A stretch of 41,257 nt of DNA from Streptomyces phaeofaciens (GCF_014648915.1 NZ_BMSA01000048.1:1-41257); one strand, 5' to 3'; counted from the first letter of the stretch, positions 13,868-23,646 are shown. A program made the numbers and translations. The notes: generated by a model not told the origin, from the letters alone.

Positions 13868-16018
13868 ATGACAGATCGTGTTGATCCACGTCCGCCCGAC
13901 GGCTCGCACAACGATTTTCCCGGGACAGCCGACAACGTCGTCCAGGCGCGGCAAATTCTTGGTGGCGTGCACTTCCACACCGGACGCCCCGCTCCGGCGA
14001 CGGCGCCTCGTCAACTTCCCCCAAGGCCGACCCATTTCACTGGTCGAACGGCCGAACTGGCCCGGCTCGAGTCACTCCTCGCAGCCTCTGATGCCCATGA
14101 CCCGGCAACCTTGCCCATCACAGCGCTCGTTGGCGCCCCGGGCGTCGGTAAGACGGCGTTGGCCGTCCACTGGGCCCACGTCGTAGGCGACCGCTTTCCG
14201 GACGGTCACCTGTACCTCAACCTCCAGGGCTACGACGCCAGCCCTCCACTCTCACCCCACCAGGCCCTGGAGAATCTCCTCGTGAGTCTGGGTGTGTCTC
14301 CAGGCAGCATCCTGCCGGAATTGGACGCCAGGGCGGCCCTGTACCGCCATATGGTGAGCGGGCGGCGCCTCATCATCTTCCTGGACAATGTGCGCAGCGC
14401 CGCTCAGCTGCGTCCTCTTCTTCCCGGCACCTCACGGTCCTTGATGCTCGTGACCAGCCGAAGCCAGCTGTCCGGTCTTGTCGTCCGCGAGGGTGCCCAA
14501 CGTATCGCCATCGGCCCCCTCCGCCCCCAGGATGCGACTGACCTGATGCGGTCCATTCTGGGAAGGGAACGCGTCGATGCGGAACCTGTGGCGTCCGCCA
14601 AGCTGGCAAGGCACTGCGTCCACCTTCCCCTGGCCCTGCGCATCGCGGCCGAGCGGGCGGCAGTCCACCCATTTTCGCCTATCGAGGCCCTGGCTTCCGA
14701 ACTCGAGTCAGGAAGCCAACGGCTGGACGTTCTGACCACGTTCGACGACGACGAGACAACGGCGGTCCGTGAAGTGTTCTCCTGGTCGTACCGCGAACTC
14801 TCCCCAACGGCTGCCCGGACGTTTCGCCTTCTCGGACTGGTTCCAGGGCCCGAGATCAGCGTGCTGGCAGCCGCGGCACTCACAAAGCTCCCGCCCGATC
14901 AAGCCGCCCGCGTCCTCGGCGGGCTTGCCGGCTTGCATCTCCTCGAGGTGGCGGGCCAGGATCGATACCGGTTCCACGACCTGCTGCGTGACTACGCCCG
15001 CGAGCGAGTGTCCGAAGAGTCCGAGCAGGACCGCTCTGACGCTCTGCGACGCTTGCTGAGTTGGTATCTCTTCACAGCCGAGGATGCCGCCGCGGCGCTC
15101 GATGTCCGCAGGGGGCCGACGGCCTTCGACCGGACGACGAGCGACCGCCCCGCACCTGCGCTGACCATCAACTTTCCTTCCCGAACCGCGGCAATGAACT
15201 GGTGCGAGACGGAGTTCGCGAACCTCCTCGCAGCCTGTCGCCAGGCCGCCGAGATGGGCGAGGACGTCGTGGCGTGGCAGTTGCCGATCGCCCTCAGGTC
15301 CTTCTTCCAGCTGCGACGGCCGACCACCGACTGGGTCACGGCCTCTGAGACGGCTGTTGCTGCCGCCCGTCGCCTGGGTGACAGACAGGCTGAGGCGATC
15401 ACCCTGCGATCTCTCGGGGCCGCGCTCTCCTATCGCGGGGCCTACGAGGAGAGCCTGCAGCGCAACCGTGAAGCCCTCGCCGCCAGCCGCGAGCTCGGCC
15501 AGGACGAGGGGTGGTGCCTCAACAGCATCGGAGACTGCTTGGTGTCCCTCGGTCGTTTCAGCGAGGCGATCGACCAGCTGGACCAAGCTCTGATCGCCGC
15601 CGAACGCAATGGCGATGCCTCTCTGGCCGCTCACTCTCTGGAGAACATCGCCCCTGCTTACCGTGGACTGGGGCGCTATGACGAAGCCATCGATGCCCTG
15701 GAGCGTTCCTTGGCGATGTTCCGTGGCCTCGGGCGTGCTTACGGGGAGGCATTGGTACTGGACAAGCTCGCCGACACGTATCTCTCCCTGCGTCGCTTCG
15801 ACGAGGCGGTCCACTTCGCCTCAAAGGCGCTCCCACTGCACGAGGACCTTGGCAATCGCCTCAGCGAGGCCGCCACCTTGCGTATTCTGGCGCGTGCCTT
15901 CAAGAGCAACGGCCGAGCCGCCGAAGCCCGAGACCACTGGCTTCGCGCGCTCGTGATCCTGGAAGACCTCGGTCACCCCGAAGGGATCGACGTGAGGGCC
16001 GAGCTGCTCGCCCCTTGA
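13868..16018 (+). CDS. NB-ARC/TPR NLR-like protein with N-terminal amyloid-like motif
   Basis: The 716-aa protein begins with about 40 unstructured residues containing DNVVQARQILGGVHFH (22-37), a RHIM/PP-like motif matching the C-terminus of the 141-aa effector-like protein at 10895. NB-ARC follows: P-loop GAPGVGKTALA (89-99), sensor region SLMLVTSRSQLSG, HLPLALRIAAERA (GLPLA equivalent) and RYRFHDLLRDYARE (MHD-like end). Residues after about 480 are TPR repeats (YEESLQRNREALAAS, YDEAIDALERSLAMFR). The layout, motif then NB-ARC then repeats, is that of bacterial NLRs that signal by amyloid templating. The ATG at 13868 has little ribosome site. A promoter is proposed at 13805. Confidence 0.85.
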   Translation: MTDRVDPRPPDGSHNDFPGTADNVVQARQILGGVHFHTGRPAPATAPRQLPPRPTHFTGRTAELARLESLLAASDAHDPATLPITALVGAPGVGKTALAVHWAHVVGDRFPDGHLYLNLQGYDASPPLSPHQALENLLVSLGVSPGSILPELDARAALYRHMVSGRRLIIFLDNVRSAAQLRPLLPGTSRSLMLVTSRSQLSGLVVREGAQRIAIGPLRPQDATDLMRSILGRERVDAEPVASAKLARHCVHLPLALRIAAERAAVHPFSPIEALASELESGSQRLDVLTTFDDDETTAVREVFSWSYRELSPTAARTFRLLGLVPGPEISVLAAAALTKLPPDQAARVLGGLAGLHLLEVAGQDRYRFHDLLRDYARERVSEESEQDRSDALRRLLSWYLFTAEDAAAALDVRRGPTAFDRTTSDRPAPALTINFPSRTAAMNWCETEFANLLAACRQAAEMGEDVVAWQLPIALRSFFQLRRPTTDWVTASETAVAAARRLGDRQAEAITLRSLGAALSYRGAYEESLQRNREALAASRELGQDEGWCLNSIGDCLVSLGRFSEAIDQLDQALIAAERNGDASLAAHSLENIAPAYRGLGRYDEAIDALERSLAMFRGLGRAYGEALVLDKLADTYLSLRRFDEAVHFASKALPLHEDLGNRLSEAATLRILARAFKSNGRAAEARDHWLRALVILEDLGHPEGIDVRAELLAP

Positions 16019-16084
16019 GCGGGATCCGGCCGCTCTGCCTGAATGAATCAGTCCGATGTAAGGACGTCTCGTGGAGGGCAGGCC

Positions 16085-19000
16085 ATGACCGGCGACGGCG
16101 CGGGCAGGATCATCACGTTCTACTCGTACAAAGGCGGTGCGGGCCGGACGATGGCACTGGCCAACACGGCCTGGATCCTGGCCTCCTCGGGCAGAAGTGT
16201 CCTGGCGGTCGACTGGGACCTGGACGCTCCGGGTCTGGGCCGCTTCCTGCACCCCTTCCTGAGTGAGAGCCAGCTGCGCTCCACACCACCCGGTGTGCTC
16301 CAACTGGTCACCCAGTCCACCCAGTTCATGCTCCAGGCACTGAACACGGCAGAACAGACGTGCCAGACCGAACTGGATTCCGAACTGTTGCCCGCGGCCG
16401 ACGCCTGGACGAGCGACGGAATCGCTCTCGACACCTGCCTCGTCCACATCGACTGGGAATTCCCCGCGGGTGGCCGGCTCTCCTACCTCCCGGCCGGCAC
16501 AAGCAGCCAGGGTTACCTCTCGGCGTTCTCACAGTTCGACTGGAAGGCCTTCTTGGACGGGCCGCTGGCGACCAGGTTCCTGGAAGGGCTCAAGCGCGAG
16601 TTCGTCGAAAAATTCGACTACGTCCTCATCGACAGCTGCACCGGGCTCAACGACATCTCCGACATCTGCACCGTCATCCTGCCGCACGCCTTGGTCACTT
16701 GCTTCACCCCGAGCAGCCAGAGCATCGAGGGCGCGGCAGGCGCGGCCGAGCGCGTCGACCGAATCCACAGCAACCGGGGCATCCGAATCCTGCCGGTCCC
16801 CATGCGGGTCGAGAACGCCGAGGCCGATCGGCTGGACGCCGCCCGTGGGCAGATCCAGTACCGCTTCGACCGGATCGTGCGCAAGCACATCACCGATCGG
16901 GCCCCGGAGGACTACTGGGGCAATGTGGAGATCCCCTACCGGCCCATCTACTCCTACGAGGAGACGCTCGCCCCGTTCCGCGAGCAGCCAGGGGATCCCA
17001 AGAGCCTGCTCGCCGCCTACGAGAGACTCACCGAGGTCATCACGGACGGCCAGGTCGACTCGATGCCCCGCATCGACGAGACGCTCCGCCGCAAGACCCT
17101 CGACCGGTACACCCGCCACCGTCCGCCGCACATTTCCGACGTATACGTCAGCTTCGTTGCCCAGGACCGGAGTTGGGCCAACTGGGCCAAGGCGGTCCTG
17201 GCACAGGCCGGTTTCAAGGTCCACCTGGCGCCCGAGGGCACGACGGAGGGCGTTCGGCAGCGGGACGAGACCGAGCGCGGCATCGAGTCGGCCTCGCACA
17301 CCCTGGTCATCCTCTCCGAGACCTATCTCAGGTCGTCCCGCTTCCGCACCACCTGGGAGGCGGTCTACGCGGAGGGTGACCGGCGCGCGCACCAGCTGGT
17401 CTTGATACAGATCGACCGAAACGTGTCACGGGACGCGCCATTCACGGAACAACTCGCCGACATGACCCGCTACGACACCGGAGAGGCAGCTTGTCAGGCA
17501 CTGCTGGCCTGCTTCGGCCGGACTCCCGAGTCGCTGACGCGTGATCAGTTCATCGACAGCGAAAGGAAGCTGCCCCGCTACCCCGGTGCCGAACCTCCGG
17601 TCTTCGCGGTCCCGTTGCGCGGCTCGTCCTTCACTGGACGCACGCAGCTGCTGGAGCGCATCCGGGAGATACTGCGGAAGGAGAACAGCCGCGCCCTCGT
17701 GCTCAAGGGCATGGGCGGGGTCGGGAAGACCCTACTGGCCCAGGAGTTCGCGTACCGCTACAAGAGCGACTACGACGTCATCTGGCACATCCAGGCCGAG
17801 CAGAAGATCCTGGCCGTCGAGCAGTACGCGGCCATGGCCGAGGCGCTCCGCCTGCCGATGCGTCCGACTCCGACCGATACGGCCAGGGCGGTGTACGAGG
17901 CACTCAACCAAGTTGTACCGCACGCCAGTTGGCTGCTGATCCTGGACAATGTGACAGAGGCCGAAGACCTCCCCGAGTTCATGATGGACGCCCGAGGCGG
18001 CCACATACTGGTCACCAGTCAGCGCGCCGAGGGCTGGGGACCGTTCGTGGACACCGTCGACGTCCCCGTGTTCGAGCGGGACGAGAGCACCGCCCACCTG
18101 CGCAGCCGACTGCCCGATTGCGGCTGGACGGAGGCCGACCGGATCGCGGAGGCCCTGGGCGACCTGCCGATCGCGATCGAACACGCCGCGGCCTACATCG
18201 ATCAAACCGGAGTCGACGTCCGCAGCTACATCCAACAGCTCCAGCCCCAGGCCACCGGAGCCCCGGACGACACCACGGTCGACGAAGTCGCAAAGTCGAT
18301 CACTGGCACCCGGGAGTTCGCCCTCGGACAGCTGAGGGAGAAGTTCCCGCCCGCGGTGAAGCTCTTGCAGATCTGCTCGTACTACGGCTCCGAGCCGATC
18401 TCCCTGGACCTGCTGGCAGGCTCTGAGGTCTCCCGGGCGCTCGGCGGTGTCGGCACGGTGTCCCGCGCCTGCGAGGAGCTGAGCAAGTTCTCCCTCATTA
18501 CGGTGGACCGCAAGGCACGGGGCGTGAGGGTGCACCGGATGACACAGATCGCCATGCGCGAGGAGATGACCGACGCGGAGCGCGAGGCCGCACAAAAAGT
18601 GGTCCATCGCTCGCTGATCGCCGCCAGGCCGAGCGGGGGCGACCCCGAGAACCCCGACACCTGGGAGAAGTACCGCATCATCTGGCCCCACCTCGGCACA
18701 CCGTGGGCCGAGACCGCGCCCGACGAAGGCATCAGGGAATTGTTCGTCGACCGGGTTCGCCAGCTGCGCTGCGGGGGCGAGCTGAGCCAGGCCCTGGACT
18801 ACGGCCTCCGACGGGTGGCCGCCTGGTCCGCGGAGGGCTCGGCGGAAGAACGCTGGACGCTGCACATGCGCTTCCAGATCGCCAACATCCTGCGCGCCCA
18901 GGGCAGGTACGAGGAGTCGCTCGCCCTCGACCAGGAGGTCCTGGAGCGACAGCTCGCCGTACTCGACGACGTCGACGACCAGCACGTCCTGATGACCACC

Positions 19001-20077
19001 GGTAGCATCGCGGCCGACCTGCGGGGCCTTGGCCGGCTGACGGAGGCTCTGCGGTACGGCGAGGAGACGTACCGGAGGTACGAGCTCATCTACGGTCAGG
19101 ATCACGCGCGCACCCTCATCGCGGCCATCAACCTCGCCGACACCCTGCGTCTTTTCGGCGACTGCTACAAGGCCCGCGAGCTGGACCGCAAGACGCTGGA
19201 CCTGCTCGAGGCGCTCCTGCGCCACGACCATCCGCTGACGATCCTGTGTGCGGTGAACCTGGGCCGCGATCTGTGTGACTGCGGTGACTACGAGGAATCC
19301 GTCACGCTGCTGAGGCGCGTCTACGAGTGCTCTCTGCGCAACCCCGGCCTCACCCAGGGATCGGCGCCTGTGCTCAACACGGCCAAGACCTTGGCCGGTT
19401 CACTGCGAAAGGCGGGTCGGCCGGTGGAGGCCGAGGAGCTCGTGCGCCATGTCCTGAGGAGCACACCCGAGGGAGAAGGGGAATCGTGCTCGGAGGAATT
19501 GCTGCTGGAGATGAGCCTGGCAGGCGACATGGCAGCCCAGGGCCGCGCCGCCGAGGCGCTGAGCCTGATCCGCAGGGTTCTGGGCGATCTGAGAGACAGC
19601 CTGGGAGAGAGGCACCCCCACGCTGTGGCCTGCTCGGTCAACTACGCGGTCCTGCAGCTCGACGACGTCGGGTCCGTCAGTCCGGTAGCGGCCCACGAGG
19701 CGTGGGAGGCGCTGTGCCGGGCCCGGACGATGTTCCGTGAACTCCGTGGCGAGCACCATCCCTATGTGCTCATCTGCCGTGCGAACCTGGCCGTTGCGGA
19801 GGCAGCGCTCGCCCAGTGGGAGGAAGCCCGGAAGAGCAGTCATGACGCGTACGTACTGCTCAAGGAGGTTCTCGGGCCGACTCACCCGTCGACGCTGACC
19901 TGTGCCGGGAACTTCGCTGTCGTCCTGAGTCATCTGGGCAGGGCCGACGAGGCCCGCACCAAGCACCACGAAACCCTGGCCTCGCTGAGGAAGCGCATCG
20001 GTGGGGAGCACCCCCGCGTACGGGCCCTGCAGGAGTGGAAACTCAGCTGTCTCGACCTTGAGCCGCACCCGATCTGA
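16085..20077 (+). CDS. KGG-type ParA/TIR/NB-ARC/TPR protein, FxsT-like
   Basis: The 1330-aa protein has four parts. Residues 8-300 are a ParA-like NTPase with a deviant Walker A (YSYKGGAGRTMALANTAW) and VLAVDWDLDAPGLGRF. About 349-490 is a TIR-like domain (SDVYVSFVAQDRSWANWAKA, SETYLRSSRFRTTWEAVYAE). NB-ARC follows with P-loop GMGGVGKTLLA near 541, then TPR repeats (about 915-1310). This order matches the tetratricopeptide protein of FxSxx-COOH systems, which accompany a radical SAM peptide maturase. ATG 16085 is preferred, with GGAGGG upstream. It lies 66 bases after the preceding NLR gene on the same strand, so may share its transcript. No FxSxx-COOH peptide is seen nearby. Confidence 0.85.
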   Translation: MTGDGAGRIITFYSYKGGAGRTMALANTAWILASSGRSVLAVDWDLDAPGLGRFLHPFLSESQLRSTPPGVLQLVTQSTQFMLQALNTAEQTCQTELDSELLPAADAWTSDGIALDTCLVHIDWEFPAGGRLSYLPAGTSSQGYLSAFSQFDWKAFLDGPLATRFLEGLKREFVEKFDYVLIDSCTGLNDISDICTVILPHALVTCFTPSSQSIEGAAGAAERVDRIHSNRGIRILPVPMRVENAEADRLDAARGQIQYRFDRIVRKHITDRAPEDYWGNVEIPYRPIYSYEETLAPFREQPGDPKSLLAAYERLTEVITDGQVDSMPRIDETLRRKTLDRYTRHRPPHISDVYVSFVAQDRSWANWAKAVLAQAGFKVHLAPEGTTEGVRQRDETERGIESASHTLVILSETYLRSSRFRTTWEAVYAEGDRRAHQLVLIQIDRNVSRDAPFTEQLADMTRYDTGEAACQALLACFGRTPESLTRDQFIDSERKLPRYPGAEPPVFAVPLRGSSFTGRTQLLERIREILRKENSRALVLKGMGGVGKTLLAQEFAYRYKSDYDVIWHIQAEQKILAVEQYAAMAEALRLPMRPTPTDTARAVYEALNQVVPHASWLLILDNVTEAEDLPEFMMDARGGHILVTSQRAEGWGPFVDTVDVPVFERDESTAHLRSRLPDCGWTEADRIAEALGDLPIAIEHAAAYIDQTGVDVRSYIQQLQPQATGAPDDTTVDEVAKSITGTREFALGQLREKFPPAVKLLQICSYYGSEPISLDLLAGSEVSRALGGVGTVSRACEELSKFSLITVDRKARGVRVHRMTQIAMREEMTDAEREAAQKVVHRSLIAARPSGGDPENPDTWEKYRIIWPHLGTPWAETAPDEGIRELFVDRVRQLRCGGELSQALDYGLRRVAAWSAEGSAEERWTLHMRFQIANILRAQGRYEESLALDQEVLERQLAVLDDVDDQHVLMTTGSIAADLRGLGRLTEALRYGEETYRRYELIYGQDHARTLIAAINLADTLRLFGDCYKARELDRKTLDLLEALLRHDHPLTILCAVNLGRDLCDCGDYEESVTLLRRVYECSLRNPGLTQGSAPVLNTAKTLAGSLRKAGRPVEAEELVRHVLRSTPEGEGESCSEELLLEMSLAGDMAAQGRAAEALSLIRRVLGDLRDSLGERHPHAVACSVNYAVLQLDDVGSVSPVAAHEAWEALCRARTMFRELRGEHHPYVLICRANLAVAEAALAQWEEARKSSHDAYVLLKEVLGPTHPSTLTCAGNFAVVLSHLGRADEARTKHHETLASLRKRIGGEHPRVRALQEWKLSCLDLEPHPI

Positions 20078-20434
20078 GAGCGACGAGCCGGGGCGTGCGG
20101 CCGGTGCCGGTATCGGCGGCGGCCGCACGCACAGCGGCAGATGTCAGAGGCCTGAACGTGTCTCGGGCCCGGGCGGGCGCCTGTGGCGGGGCAACGACGA
20201 AGGCACGTCACACCACCGGTGCAGAGCGCGGATCTGCCGCTCTTCCGCCTCCCGGATCACCGGGCGACACTGCGTTCAGACTTCACCATGACCGTACTGA
20301 GGTCACGGTCGAAGTCCCTGTCGACTCGGGGCGGATGAGGACGCGCCGGATTCGGAGCGCGCGGCTGGAATGCGACACCGTCTCCGTGGGCATACTCAGT
20401 CTGCTCAGCGGTCGCAGGGGCGAAATGGGGGTCG
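20078..20434. other. Intergenic region before the membrane-anchored NTPase
   Basis: A frame on the plus strand from 20095 to 20463 stays open and ends inside the next gene, with TEVTVEVPVDSGRMRTRRIR in its middle, but third-position G/C is only moderate and no ribosome site fits. I treat it as probably noncoding and likely to hold the promoter of the next gene. Confidence 0.3.
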
Positions 20435-22954
20435 ATGGCCAGCCTCGTCGGTCGACGACGTGAAGCGCTGCTCCTCTCATCGGGCCCTGTCCTCGGGGCC
20501 GCCGTAGGCGCGGTGACCAACATGGTCACCGCCACCTGGAACTGGTGGCTCTTCGGCGCCCTTCTGGTGCTGATCTCCCTCGCCTCCGCCGGCGCCGCTC
20601 TGGTGCCCGGCAGCAGTCCCGGCGGCGCCGGGTCCACCTACCAGAACCCTCCGTGCACCCTCCCCCCGGGCACCGCGGTGTTCGCCGGGCGGGACCGGGA
20701 ACTACGCAGACTCCTCGACGCCCGCCCGCCCAGAAGCGGCTCCCGTCCCCTTGTCTGCATCATCACGGGCCGGTCGGGGAGCGGAAAGACGGAGTTGGCC
20801 GTCCAGGCGGCGCACCTGCTCGCGGCGCGGTACCCGGCAGGACAGCTCTTCGTCGGCTACCGCAGTCACGCCGATTCGGCCGGCCGACTCGACCCGCTGG
20901 ACGCCCTGGCGGCGCTTCTGGTCACGGTCGGGGCCGCCCAGACCGCCACGAGCCTGGAGCCGGCCGGCATGAGCGGGCAATGGCAGTCCGTCGTGGGACA
21001 CAAGCCGTTCCTGCTCGTGCTCGACGACGTCGACCACACCTCCCAGATGCTCGAGGTCCTTCCCCGATCCCCGCACTCCCTCGTCCTGCTCACCAGTCGG
21101 CACATGATTCCCGGAATCGATGCGGATGTGCACATCGCGATCGACACGCTGCCCGAGGAAGCCGCACGCTCCGTCCTCCGCGCCATCCTGCGGCGGGGCT
21201 CCCGCAGCGTCGACGACACGGTGATCGACGGGCTGGTGGCGACGTACCGGCTGCCGCTCACGGTGAGGCACATCGCGGACCGGATCGTCGCCGACCATGT
21301 GCCGCTGGGCCCGCATTCCGGCCCAGCTGGCCGCCACCTTCACGGTGTCGGGCTCGAACCGATGCTGGCGACGATCCAGGCCCTCGAACCGGCGCACCGT
21401 CTGGTCTTCCGACGGGCCGCGCTCCACCCAGGGCCTCATGTGACGGCCGAGATCGCGGCGGCCCTGGCGAACCTGACCATCAGGGATGCCGAACGCTCCC
21501 TCACCGTGCTCCACCATCAGGGCCTGCTCGTGAGACCCGACCCGCATGGTTTCGGGTTCCATGATCTGATGCAATCGCTTGCTCAGCCGGAGGAGACGGT
21601 GCCGAACGACGAGGCGTCCGCGCAGGCCCGAGGGAGGCTGTTCGAACTGATGGCGTGCCTGCTGAAGCGGGCTAACGCCTTCATCTCCGCGCCCATGGAG
21701 CTGCCCGTGCCGGACAGCGTCCATGCGGGGCCTGTTGTCCCGATGACGGAGCGACAGGCCCTGGAATGGCTGGACCACCACTTCGACGACCTGCGGTCGG
21801 TGGCGCGCCTGGCCATCGAGTGCGCCTGGCCCAAGAGCTGGTGGCTGACGGCCGGGCTCACCTACTTCATGCGTATCCGGAGAAACCTGGTTCAGGCCGA
21901 AGAGCTGAACAAGGCGGCGTTGCAGATCGCCCTCGCGTCCGGAGACCTGTCCGGTCAGGCCAACTGTCGCGCCCAGCTGGGAACCCTGCATCGGGTGTCG
22001 GGCCGGTACAGCTCGGCCGAGGAATACTCTCGTACGGCGATGAGCATCTTCGCCGGGCTACAGCCGAGTGAGCCACACAACCAGGCGTATTGTGCGAGCG
22101 AACTCGGCGTAATTCTCTACCACTTGGCGAGATACGTGCCCGCTCGCTCCCTCACGCAGCAGGCAGTCGATCTCTACCGGGCCACGTCCGACCGGCGTGG
22201 AGAGGCCAACGGACTCGGTAACCTCGGGCTGATCAGCAGAGCGACCGGCGACTACCAAGGAGCCCGTGAGGCCCTCACGGAGGCCTATGCGATCTTCGCC
22301 GCCGCGGAGAACCATCGAAACAGGGCGTGGATCCTCATCGAACTGGGCACCATCGACCGGCTCACCGGAGACCAGCACCGGGCCTTGGCGCAGTTTTCTG
22401 AGGCTCTGGACATCTACTCCGACGCCGCGGACCGCAACGGCCGCGCCTGGGCCCGCCGCGAGATGGGGATCGTACAGAGGAGCCTCGGGCACTACGCCGA
22501 AGCCGGCTCTTTGCTCGAAGCGGCTTGGCGCGAGTTCGAAGACCTGGGCAGCCCGAGGAACATGGCGGACGCCCGGGTCGAACTCGGCTCCCTGCACCGG
22601 TCGATGGGCGATCTCGCCGCAGCACGCTCGCACGCTCAGGCCGCGCACGACATGTACGCCGGTATGGGCAACCGCCGGGGCGAAGCCTGGGCGGAGCTGG
22701 AGCTAGGGGCGCTCGACGCCGCGGAGGGCCAGTTGATCTCGGCGGCCGGCAGATTCGGGCGGGCGCAGAGGGTCTACCAGGACATAGGCGACCGTTCCGG
22801 TGACGCGCGCGTCCAGCTGGAGCTGGGCAGACTCGAACTCGGCCGGGGAGACCGTGCAAAAGCACGGAACCACCTCCATGCGGCTCTGACGCTCTACACC
22901 CAGCTGAATGCCCCGCAGAGCGCTGAAGCCCGTGACCTCCTCGCCGGGATGTGA
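20435..22954 (+). CDS. Membrane-anchored STAND NTPase with TPR repeats
   Basis: The 839-aa protein starts at ATG 20435 behind a GGGGG site. Two hydrophobic segments (about residues 16-31 and 36-58; WWLFGALLVLISLASAGAAL) predict an N-terminal membrane anchor. A STAND NTPase follows: FAGRDRELRRLL, P-loop GRSGSGKTELAVQ near 112, Walker B FLLVLDDVDH, LVLLTSRHMI and FGFHDLMQSLAQ. From about residue 470 come many TPR units (GRYSSAEEYSRTAM, GDYQGAREALTEAY, GDQHRALAQFSEAL, GDLAAARSHAQAAHDMY). No HTH or catalytic effector domain is visible, so output is probably through protein contact. It is the third consecutive STAND gene on this strand. Confidence 0.85.
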   Translation: MASLVGRRREALLLSSGPVLGAAVGAVTNMVTATWNWWLFGALLVLISLASAGAALVPGSSPGGAGSTYQNPPCTLPPGTAVFAGRDRELRRLLDARPPRSGSRPLVCIITGRSGSGKTELAVQAAHLLAARYPAGQLFVGYRSHADSAGRLDPLDALAALLVTVGAAQTATSLEPAGMSGQWQSVVGHKPFLLVLDDVDHTSQMLEVLPRSPHSLVLLTSRHMIPGIDADVHIAIDTLPEEAARSVLRAILRRGSRSVDDTVIDGLVATYRLPLTVRHIADRIVADHVPLGPHSGPAGRHLHGVGLEPMLATIQALEPAHRLVFRRAALHPGPHVTAEIAAALANLTIRDAERSLTVLHHQGLLVRPDPHGFGFHDLMQSLAQPEETVPNDEASAQARGRLFELMACLLKRANAFISAPMELPVPDSVHAGPVVPMTERQALEWLDHHFDDLRSVARLAIECAWPKSWWLTAGLTYFMRIRRNLVQAEELNKAALQIALASGDLSGQANCRAQLGTLHRVSGRYSSAEEYSRTAMSIFAGLQPSEPHNQAYCASELGVILYHLARYVPARSLTQQAVDLYRATSDRRGEANGLGNLGLISRATGDYQGAREALTEAYAIFAAAENHRNRAWILIELGTIDRLTGDQHRALAQFSEALDIYSDAADRNGRAWARREMGIVQRSLGHYAEAGSLLEAAWREFEDLGSPRNMADARVELGSLHRSMGDLAAARSHAQAAHDMYAGMGNRRGEAWAELELGALDAAEGQLISAAGRFGRAQRVYQDIGDRSGDARVQLELGRLELGRGDRAKARNHLHAALTLYTQLNAPQSAEARDLLAGM

Positions 22955-22964
22955 GAGGGGACCT

Positions 22965-23420
22965 GTGGGGCCACCCGCCACTGGTCCGCTCGACGACCAG
23001 CGGAACGCGCCCAGGCCGGTGCCGTGTGGCTGACCGCGTTCGGCGATCGCCGGGCGGATGCCGCGCTCGCGCAGGAGACGGTGGTATGCGTCGTGGTCGT
23101 GGCCGCGGTCCGCGAACAGCGTGTCGGGCCGTCGACTGGGTCGCCCGACGGAGCCGGCCACGCGTGGGATCTTGTCGAGCAAGGGCAGGAGCTGAGTGAC
23201 GTCGTCCGCGGTTTCCGCCGATCAGGGACACCGCGAGCGGGATGCCCTGGCCGTCGGTGATGACGTGGTACCTGCTGCCCGGCCGTGCGCGGACGACTGG
23301 GCCGGGGCCGCTTCTGGGCCCCGGCATGCGGCCCGGACGTGGGAGGAGTCGATCACTGCCCTCGACCGGTCGAGCTGGTTCTCGCGGTTCCGGCGCTCTG
23401 GTGCGGGTAGCGCGGCCGGC
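22965..23420 (-). pseudogene. IS5-family transposase relic
   Basis: Minus-strand pieces in different frames spell an IS5 transposase: NQLDRSRAVIDSSHVRAACR, GSRYHVITDGQGIPLAVSLI, LLDKIPRVAGSVGRP, RPDTLFADRGHDHDAYHRLL and RERGIRPAIAERGQPHGTG. Two DDE acids are present (the Asp of VIDSS and of FADRG). The protein ends at the VVERT position, where the third acid is still seen but the rest is lost. Several frameshifts make it non-functional. Confidence 0.75.
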
Positions 23421-23646
23421 ACCAGGCCGGCGGCGTACGCCAGGGCGCGGTCGACGTCGCCGGACTCCCGGTGGATCCCGCCCCCCATGCCCGGAATACG
23501 TCTCTTTTCAGCCATGCCCCGACAACATCCCTGCACGGAAAGGTACTTCCATGCAGGAGCATGCACCTGACATCTTGCATCCACCACTCGTTTCGTACGG
23601 CCCCGCCGGTGCCCTCGGCACGGCCGGGCCGTCTCCGGAGGACGCA

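Noticed and set aside
17732..19231. 499-residue open frame opposite the FxsT-like gene
   Set aside because: Antisense shadow with no domain or ribosome site.
16019..20434. Search for an FxSxx-COOH peptide gene beside the FxsT-like protein
   Set aside because: No short frame ending F-x-S-x-x with a ribosome site was found; the only maturase-coupled peptide here ends W-S-R-P-G-T.
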